Of a stretch of 64,000 bases of DNA, positions 56,627 to 64,000 are shown one piece after another. Source of the DNA: Podospora comata (lineage: Eukaryota; Ascomycota; Sordariomycetes; Sordariales; Podosporaceae); contig CP071494.1 in NCBI GenBank assembly GCA_017354895.1, positions 1,798,001-1,862,000 on the forward strand, written 5' to 3'. The translations under genes were made by a program, and so were the position numbers. The notes beneath the pieces are model-generated. The model did no database searches and was not told where the DNA came from. It saw only the letters and a program-made list of their open reading frames with translations. The first letter of the stretch is position 1, and every line of letters begins with the position of its first letter.

Positions 56627-57985
56627 ATGGATCAAGTTAGCAGCTTGTTTGGGCAATCTCGTACAGGCCTGGGATGGTTGGAGCACCACGCCATGGCTTG
56701 GGTGCCTGAAGCCATTTCCTCGGACAGTTATGTTGTTGACCTTGGTCCTCGGGGTGTTCAAGAGGTGCAAGAGGGACTGCAAAGGTTCAAAGGTCAGTGA
56801 TGTGCCTCCGTTCTGTGTTGGGTGATGCTTTCATTTGCTGACAAATAAGCAGAGCTTGAGCTTGATGGTCACGAAGTCAGTCGTCATAATTTCCACCTTC
56901 CAACCCTCGAGGCGCAACTGGAGCAAGCCTGCCACGAGGTTCATCGAGGCCGCGGATTTGTCATCCTCAGGGGCCTCGATCCCCAACAGTATTCAGTCGA
57001 GGACAACCTGATGATCTACCTCGGGATTGCTGCGTATATTGGGGATCAGAGAGGGTTTCAGGACAAGAAGGGGAACATGCTGAGTATGCTTTGGAATCAA
57101 AACAATCTGATGAACTGAACTGATACCTGCCTCGCCCACATAGCCCACATCACAGCCTCCAAAGACTGGAAAACACCCCCTGAGCTCCGTCATGGTATTC
57201 ATACCACCAAAGGCCTAAGTTGGCACTGTGATATCGGAGTCGACATCCTCGCGCTTCACGTCCGCTCCCTCGCCGAGCATGGTGGGGACACATTTATAGC
57301 TTCATCGCTCACAATTGTAAAGGAGCTTGAGGCGCTATACCCACACGTCATCCAAGCCCTTCAAGAAGCTGCGTGGCCAATCCAAATGTCGGTTGGCACA
57401 ATTTTGTCACATTTCACATGCGCACTGAGCCATCGCTAATTATATTTCCCGTTTATTAGCTCAGGCAATCCGATCCCCCGCTACATTCTGGCGCCACTCC
57501 TGCACATGGACCCTGAGAACAACCACATCATTCTGAGCGTTGACCCTGGGAGACTTGGTGTGCACCCATCTACGACAAGAACCGATGGCACTTCGCCAAT
57601 TCCACCCCTCACACCAACTCAGCTCGAGACCCTCCGCATCCTCAACCAAGTCGCCTCAAAGTATCGTCTTCGCCTAGACACAAAGGCTGGCGACATCGTC
57701 TTCCTCAACAACTTTGCCCATTTGCATGCTCGCGATGCCTACAGCGATCCCGGACAAGGCCAAGGACGACATCTGGTCAGATTGTACCTACGTAATGCAG
57801 CACTGGCGCACCCCGTTCCAGAGTCTATGCGTGTCCCCTGGGAGGCAGCATTTGGGCCCAGGAATGGGGAGGGCCGATATCCTGTTGCTCCAGCTTTAGA
57901 ATACACAGCACCTCGATACACGGCTGGTTCAGCTGCTTTTCCCCTGGACGACAACGATGATGTCAACGGAGACGGCACCGCATGA
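56627..57985 (+). CDS. TauD/TfdA-type Fe(II)/2-oxoglutarate dioxygenase
   Basis: Predicted non-haem iron oxygenase that oxidises a small substrate using 2-oxoglutarate and O2; clavaminate-synthase-like fold. Exons 56627-56792, 56853-57083, 57144-57387 and 57460-57985 join in phases 1, 1 and 2 (introns 60, 60 and 72 bases), giving 388 residues. Iron ligands are His160 and Asp162 in LSWHCDIGVD and the distal His303 in NNFAHLHAR; Arg321 in GRHLVRLYLR is the likely 2-oxoglutarate contact. GFVILRGL marks the first core strand, and the helix with YLGIAAYIGDQRG precedes the H-x-D motif. No signal peptide. All core residues are present, so it should be active. Neighbouring genes give no clue to the substrate, and I see no biosynthetic cluster around it. 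Confidence 0.9.
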
Positions 57986-60900
57986 TTCCTTCGTTGCCAG
58001 GACGCTCACTGTCACAATCTCCCTTTGCCAGCCTCAAGTTGGCTTTGATTTTGAGCAACTTCGAAGTTGAGCTGCTGCCAGCAACACTCTCGCAACCTTA
58101 TCCTCAATCTAAACTGGACTATCTGCGTTGGCCTCTGGTTGTTTCACAAGCCAACGCCTTTGCACCCATTTTAGTGCAGGCCTATCATTATGTGGAATTT
58201 TTTTTGGTTGTGGTGGCCAGAAACTTTGTCTCGGAATGTGGGTATCTATCGAGGACAACGCAGTGGCCAAATATGTGAGGTTACAATGAGCCAAAAGTCT
58301 AGCCTGATGGCGATTGCTAGTTTCATGAGCTTTAGGATGTCTCGTTGAGTACTTTTCGAATCAAAAATGGTCCCCCGTTCATCGCAGCTTTCCGTAATGT
58401 CTCGGCCATCACAGGCAGTCAAACATCCGTCATCAGGTAGGGATGCGAGCATGCCAACTGCATGCAAGCATAGCCTGATCACATCCACACAAAAGTTCAG
58501 AATCCGGAGGGGAAACGCCTCCTGTCAGAACGGGCCGAAGTCTCGGAAAGCAGCTGGTCAATTGTATGTGTCCAAGACATGGATGGGTACAAGACACCCC
58601 ACGCTTTAGTGTCCATAGCCCCTATTACTGGGTGATTGATACGATGGTGGATACTGTGATTGGGGAGCCGAACACGGGCAGGTACCAAAAGAGTCACCAT
58701 AATCTGCAAGCACGGCGGCTGTCAACCATGAAATTCCGCCATAAAATGTAACAGTGGATGTCTTAACTGAAGACCTGGTGTCCCCGAAGAGGTGGGTACC
58801 CTAGTACCAGGGCAAAGTGACAGACCAAGCATCTCGGACATGGCTCCGCTGACAATAGCATCACATTAGGCTCGAGCTTCTTCTTTCAGATATACTTGCA
58901 TCAATGCGGGGGCCTCCATCCAGGTTAGGCATGATGGAACTGATGTCAGAACTTTGGGGCAGGAGGGCAGCCGCCCTCTTTCGCGAGTCTGGCAGCACTC
59001 ACCCATTTTGACTTTGGCTACTGATCACCCCCAGCCCATTTTCGGCCTGATTGGCATGACCATACATCTAGAGACTGTGTCGGAGGCTGTTTCAATACCT
59101 CGATGGTCGGTTTACCGAGCATACCAATGGTATGCCTCATCACAATCTCCTACGGGCAGCACCGGTTTATTTTTCATTGCCTCTCCCTTGATCATCTGTC
59201 GAATGATGCCGCAGTCAGTTATCAGGAGAAACAGCATTTGTAACTCCTCTTGCTACGGGTCGTAGACCAGAATCAATCGACTGCTTCGGGTAGAAGGTAT
59301 TGCCGCATATATCCGGGCATCACACCATGCTTCGACCATATCGAGTAGTGAACACTTAGTACCCAAACCATTGAAGACATTAGACCTGGAGAAGAGTGTG
59401 TATACGACTGTGTTGTCCGAGTCCGATTCGGTGCCAAGGTCCGTGGACACGTATCTGTTCAGCTCATCACTGTCTTTTGCCTCCCCAAGGAAGCCCAAGA
59501 CGGATGGGTGGACAAAGTCCGGCGGCAAACGGGTGTTAAGCACCAACACCATCAACTCCCATTATCACTATACTTGATCAGGATTGTTCAGTAAATACGC
59601 ATTCAAGTTTATACCAAGAAAATAGCTCATCGTGGATGTGTGGCACTGTCTGGGCAGTGCACTTGATGACGAACCGCTTGCCCTTTCCAAACCCGCATGC
59701 AACCAGACATCACGTATTGCGTGCCATCACCGCCAAGATAAAGCTGGATAGGTACCTAATCTGTCACCGGTTCCATGGTAGCTGGGTGCCAAAGGCTGAT
59801 CCCAAGTGACAGGACTGTAGAGAACATGTCGAGTGGGTGTCCGGCATCGAGTACGGGCGTTGAAGGGCCACAGAGTACCCTACCTCCGCGGATCAAGAGT
59901 GGACTAGCTGTTCCAACCAAGGATAGTCGCGTTTGTCACGGTCAAGTCACAAAGTCCAGCCAGCCACCCCACATCACGCTGCCTGGGCGGTTTGAGATGG
60001 CGCACGTCGCAACCCCCCCCCTTTATCTGATTCTGGACCACCTCAGTTCTTGAGTCCGGGGCATTTCCCCGTCGAATAGGATTACCTGACATGTCTGGCC
60101 TTCCGCCGATTACCTACCCTGTCATTCGACTGTCACTTAGACAGTGGAGCCGAGCAGCGGCTGCGGTAAGTCTTCCTGTTGGATCGGTTTTGGATCTTTA
60201 CCCAAGCCTGAGCTACACTAGCTTAGCCCCCCACGATGCCCCAGTCATCCCCTGAGCCGGCCGGCAGCATTATTGGCAACGGTGAGTGTGTAGTGTAATG
60301 GCTTCGAGTAAGATGGAGGCGAGGTGGGCGAGCAACTCGAAGAGTACATGCTGTTCTTAGCTTTACTGGCCCTTGGTTCGACGCTGACAGAACATCCAGC
60401 CACGTCTCATGGGGATTTCCAGCGGTGAAGGTCACAACAGGCATGACGCCGGGTACCTGTGGGAAGCAAACTACTTGATGACTCGCGTTGCAGTTGACAA
60501 CTTGCTCAAGACCGGCATGCCAGTCCCTGAAGTCTTGGGACTCCCCAGGGCTCCATGTTAATAGTCCCCTTTCAATGCCTGTCTTGCTATATATCCATTT
60601 ACGGTGTGGAACAACACACTTGGTGGCTGGACACAAGCCGCAAACACTCTGCGGAGGATTTTCCGACGCACAGGCTGATACGGCATCCGTGGTACATCAC
60701 CTACCTACCTCGTCAGCACCCCACCGCACCTGCAGAGCCTCCTCCCTCTGCTTTCTCTTCATCTTTCCGCCTGTCTCGACTCCTTTGCTACCTCGACCGC
60801 CTCGACCACGAAAGGCACACGACAATGGTTATGTTTCGAGAATTACGGGCCCTAGTCGAGACATTGACGCCCGCATTCCATCATTGATGCCGCACGCTCT

Positions 60901-62242
60901 CATCCGTCTGTATCTAAATACGAAAAACTGCGGTAGCCGTCTGATGTCCACCTCCATCTCTTTTTCTTATCTTCTCGCCCATTCGACCGAAGCTTCTTCT
61001 CCACGATGGAAGCCCCCGCCGCGCACGATCGGAAGAAGTTGCCGAGGGTACCCATGTCTTTCTCTTTAGGCCTGGACGCTGGTCCCCATCTGATTTCGAC
61101 ACTACTACAACCAGTCAGCATCATTCCTGGTTGTCGAGCTCTCGGCAAGGAACCAAAGTGACGCTTTCATGTATTGGGTCTGAGGTATGGCGGGCATGTT
61201 GCAAGGAGAAATCAACCGTGTGTCAGGGAGCCATCGCTTCTGCGAACCAACCGGACTTTTGGAACGAAAATTTGCTCAGACTCTCGTCAACTACGGCTTT
61301 CGCTGTGAGCAACGAGTTTTCCTTGACTCGACGAACTCATTGACAGCTCTAGCCTCAGTATAGCTGTGTTTTCCATGCAATACAAGCAAACTCGTAAGCC
61401 TGCTGAAGAACTGGCTAATCGACTTGTCATGCACGACCATTCGCGCCCAAGAGTCGGCCATCAGGAACGAGCGACTCGAGTGCCCATAAGCAGACGTCCA
61501 CCTGTCTCTTGCACACTGCCGGCTTTTCAAACGATCAAAACAACGTACCGAATCGACGAGAACGAATCCCACACACCCAGCTCGACAGTTATTGCAAACA
61601 TTATCTCCTTGGCGATCTCCTATCCGTCTAGACATTCGGATGAGTCGGGCGAGGCTCACGAGCCTTGCCAACGAGGCCCGACAGCTACTACTTTGGGGGT
61701 CTACGCTGAAAAAGGAATGGCATTCAGTTCCTTTTAGAGCTGTCTCTATGGGATCGGCATGACTCGCAGCCTCGAACGTCCGAAACATTTCTAGTCGCCA
61801 CTCGCCAAGCAACTGCGCTCTAGTTTCCGTCGGAAACTCCCACTCGATCGAGGGACAACAACAAGGGTTAGGCCAAGACGGGCGCCATCTTGACAGCCCG
61901 GAAACAGTCTAGATCGCGGGTTTACTCAGGGAATGGCGCCGTGCCAGCGTTTGAGGCCTGTTGATGGGATTGATGTAGTGTTCGCTGCATCGCCCAAATA
62001 ACTACACTAAATTGCTAACAGAGAAGGGTTCGGCTTTAGGGAACAGACCTCACCGGCTGCTTTGTCACCTAAGCGAACGCGGGCTGTCGGAGTGTTGGGG
62101 AAGATGGGATCAAAATCCAGCTAGAAAAACGAGTGCACAATTCAAGAGCAGGACGACAGAATAGGCAAAATATGGGCATGAAAGTGGATGGATCTCCCCA
62201 GCTACCAGCTGCAAATCTCGAGGGCAATATAGATCGTGTTTA
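57986..62242. other. 4.3 kb gene-free stretch
   Basis: The largest stretch without a supportable gene. Frames up to 193 codons occur on the plus strand (60488-61069) and 173 codons on the minus strand (61812-61291), but they overlap frames on the other strand, lack domains and have mixed composition. I see no repeat, tRNA or rRNA. Base composition is ordinary, so it is not an AT-rich repeat desert. Confidence 0.45.
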
Positions 62243-63484
62243 CTACACCTGCCCAGAACCCCCTGTCACAGCTTGAGCAGCTCCTTGCTCCTTGACAACC
62301 CGCCTAAAGTTCTTTGGGAATCTCCTCGCCAACCTGAACTGCTCTGTTTCTTCTTCCACCGCGGCAGGAAGGTGCTCCCTCCAGGTGCCAGCCATGTCTG
62401 ATCCGAATCCGAGTTTTCCACCCCACGACCAAGAGATGACGCGCTCTGCTCTCGCGCCTTCAGGGGCGTGGAGGAGGCCGGGGGCGATGTCGACCATGTC
62501 TGGGCGGGAGTCGCAGGTGTAAAAGACCACGGCTGAGCAAGTGCTGCAGTGGTAGCGCTGGACGCCTTGGGAGCTGGAGTAGAGGGATAATGTGCCGAGT
62601 CTGGGGTCGGTTCCAATGGCGGATTGGAGGGCGGTGGTGTCGAGGGGAAGGGGGGAGGTGGGATCAGAGGCAAAGGTGATGTGTTTTAGCTCTGCAAAGG
62701 TCCAGGCAAAGATCTCAGTTCCGGAGACGAGGCGGCAGTCGGAGCAGCCGTCGAGTGAGCCGAGGAGTTTGTAACTCTCTGGATCGACGAACCAAGGCAG
62801 TTGCCCCCCCTTTGACTGGCGTTCTTTAAAGTCCCTTTGGGCATCGCCGGCTTTGAGGACGAAGTCGACGCCGCCGCAGTGGCATTTGAGGGGGATGTTG
62901 CCCTCTTTTTCGGGAAGGTGGAGGAGGTTGTCAGCATGGGAAAGGAATATGTTTTTATCCTCGGGCCAGTATCCCTCCGAGGTGATTTCTTTAGACTTTT
63001 CTCTCCAGCCTAGCCAGCGTCGGGGTTTGGCGGCGGAGGGAGGGTTGAGACCGTTGAGCCAGGGGACTGCCCCGCCGTCGATGGTGTCGGCTAGGAACAT
63101 GTGAGCGTCCCATTCTATGAGGTTTTGGCCTAGTGGCAGTGGGGAGGAAGGGGTGAGGACGCCGGTGAAGGCGAGGTAATTGGTGACGCCGGGGGTGGAG
63201 TTGTCTTCCCAGAAGAGGGTGGTGGAGCAGTGACTGCAAAAGTAGATGTTTAAGCGGGGTGAGAAGGCATATTGTTTGAGGTTGTCAGAGGGTTGGGGAG
63301 GGGGCCCGGGCCAGAGGATGTCGGTGGAGCCGCGCAGGGAGCCGGTGAGGTGCCGGCAGGAGTTGCAGTGGCAGTTTGTTGCTTTGAGAGGGAGGGAGGT
63401 GGTGGGGATGGGTTTGGAGGTGAAGGACAGGGCGCGGCAGTGGCATTGGGTTGTGAGGGTGATGGTATCGGTGTTGGACTCCAT
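62243..63484 (-). CDS. Protein with two GFA/CENP-V-type zinc domains
   Basis: GFA-like proteins include glutathione-dependent formaldehyde-activating enzyme and CENP-V; most fungal members are uncharacterised. A single intronless frame of 413 residues starts at the ATG at 63484; the open frame above it has no ATG. Domain 1 (about residues 14-150) has QCHCRALSF, NCHCNSCRHLTGS and FCSHCSTTLFWE, giving the expected C-x-C, C-x-C-x2-C and C-x2-C zinc ligands. Domain 2 (about 210-370) repeats this with KCHCGGVDF, GCSDCRLVSG and YHCSTCSAVVFY, where the middle site has C-x2-C only. The C-terminal 60 residues are charged, with WREHLPAAVEEE. No signal peptide. Two intact domains in one chain suggest an internal duplication. 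Substrate is unknown. Confidence 0.9.
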   Translation of the reverse strand: MESNTDTITLTTQCHCRALSFTSKPIPTTSLPLKATNCHCNSCRHLTGSLRGSTDILWPGPPPQPSDNLKQYAFSPRLNIYFCSHCSTTLFWEDNSTPGVTNYLAFTGVLTPSSPLPLGQNLIEWDAHMFLADTIDGGAVPWLNGLNPPSAAKPRRWLGWREKSKEITSEGYWPEDKNIFLSHADNLLHLPEKEGNIPLKCHCGGVDFVLKAGDAQRDFKERQSKGGQLPWFVDPESYKLLGSLDGCSDCRLVSGTEIFAWTFAELKHITFASDPTSPLPLDTTALQSAIGTDPRLGTLSLYSSSQGVQRYHCSTCSAVVFYTCDSRPDMVDIAPGLLHAPEGARAERVISWSWGGKLGFGSDMAGTWREHLPAAVEEETEQFRLARRFPKNFRRVVKEQGAAQAVTGGSGQV

Positions 63485-64000
63485 AGTGGTGCTGATGGGT
63501 TGGGTTGTTTGATGGTGGGCAGGATGGCGGTGACAGGTGCGGGGGCAGGTCAATATATAGCCCACTTAGGAGATAACGTGTTGGTTAAGAGATGCAGTTT
63601 GTATTACCTCCTAAAGTGTGGGTGATCTATCGTGAATACGCTTGCTCCAATGGAAAGCGCGGTTGAGAACCAATCTGACGTCACTTAATTGGCTGTTCAA
63701 CAATGGGCGATGCTCTCTCGGAATAGTTCCTCTTTGGGCACCGGCCGGTAACATGAGAACACATGGACAAAAGTGTTTCATCTCCGAGGAAATTCTGTAG
63801 TTTGTTTCCAACTACAACTAGAGGAAGAGTAATCCAACAACTCCTGAGTGGGAAAATCTCCGATCCAACCATGCTCCAGAAAAGACTTACACACCTTGTT
63901 GTATACCCACCCCCACAAACTCCAAAACAGCCAAATCCGATGTAAATGCTAATGATGCCCGTCCGTTTCTGCTTTTGTCTATGTCAACCGCTCATCGTTG
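63485..64000. other. Promoter side of the GFA-domain gene; window end
   Basis: A TATA-like word (tatatattg on the minus strand, about 63552-63559) lies some 70 bases above the GFA gene start. Nothing else is supported up to the window edge. Confidence 0.45.

Noticed and set aside
60488-61812. Overlapping plus and minus frames of 193, 173 and 123 codons
   Set aside because: None has a recognisable motif, and coding-like signs are equal on both strands.
1-64000. CRISPR arrays, operons, ribosome binding sites
   Set aside because: The genome is eukaryotic; no regularly spaced repeats were seen and genes are single with introns.

Overview
The window reads as nuclear DNA of a filamentous ascomycete (Pezizomycotina), most likely a Sordariomycete, possibly of the Sordariales. 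Support comes from short GT-AG introns of about 50-115 bases, Zn2Cys6 regulators, a CFEM protein, recognisable orthologues of Ccr4, AcrB, Sec72 and a fungal FHIP/RAI16 protein, single genes on both strands with long spacers, and no operons. I rebuilt 20 protein genes by joining open frames across introns and checking that codon phase held at each junction. I saw no tRNA, rRNA, CRISPR array or intact transposon.

Left part (1-34.6 kb), mostly housekeeping: a Zn2Cys6 activator (2.3-4.5 kb), a small unknown protein (6.1 kb), CCR4 deadenylase (minus, 7.6-10.0 kb), a long-tailed SAM methyltransferase (12.5-14.5 kb), a small four-exon LYR-type mitochondrial protein (minus, 14.8-15.2 kb) divergent from a mitochondrial-looking hotdog thioesterase (16.0-17.0 kb), AcrB (19.6-22.5 kb), a GPI-type CFEM protein (25.1-25.7 kb), an FHF-complex FHIP/RAI16 protein (minus, 26.1-29.1 kb), a class 3 lipase (30.5-32.4 kb) and a DUF89/ARMT1-type metal phosphatase (32.9-34.5 kb).

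Middle part (35-45 kb), the most unusual: four small Cys/His-rich genes, A on the minus strand and B, C, D on the plus strand, separated by large gene-free spacers. All begin Met-Cys and share two metal-site-like modules: an N-terminal Cys/His motif ending in an aromatic-Cys pair, and a C-terminal W-x-C-C-x-C module followed by C-x-H-x2-C-x2-C. A and D also share a phase-1 intron just after the last motif. I do not recognise a named family. The plain reading is a local, strongly diverged paralogue cluster of probable zinc-binding intracellular proteins.

Right part (47.6-64 kb): a 110-residue unknown protein, Sec72 (minus), an AT-rich palindrome-bearing repeat relic (49.86-50.75 kb), a second zinc-cluster regulator with unusually wide Cys spacing in mid-protein (minus, 51.0-54.0 kb), a TauD-type Fe(II)/2-oxoglutarate dioxygenase (56.6-58.0 kb), a 4.3 kb gene-free stretch, and a protein with two GFA/CENP-V domains (minus, 62.2-63.5 kb). 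Genes with clear functions serve separate cell tasks (mRNA decay, ER import, endosome motility, mitochondrial flavoprotein control, metabolite repair); nothing indicates one joint pathway.
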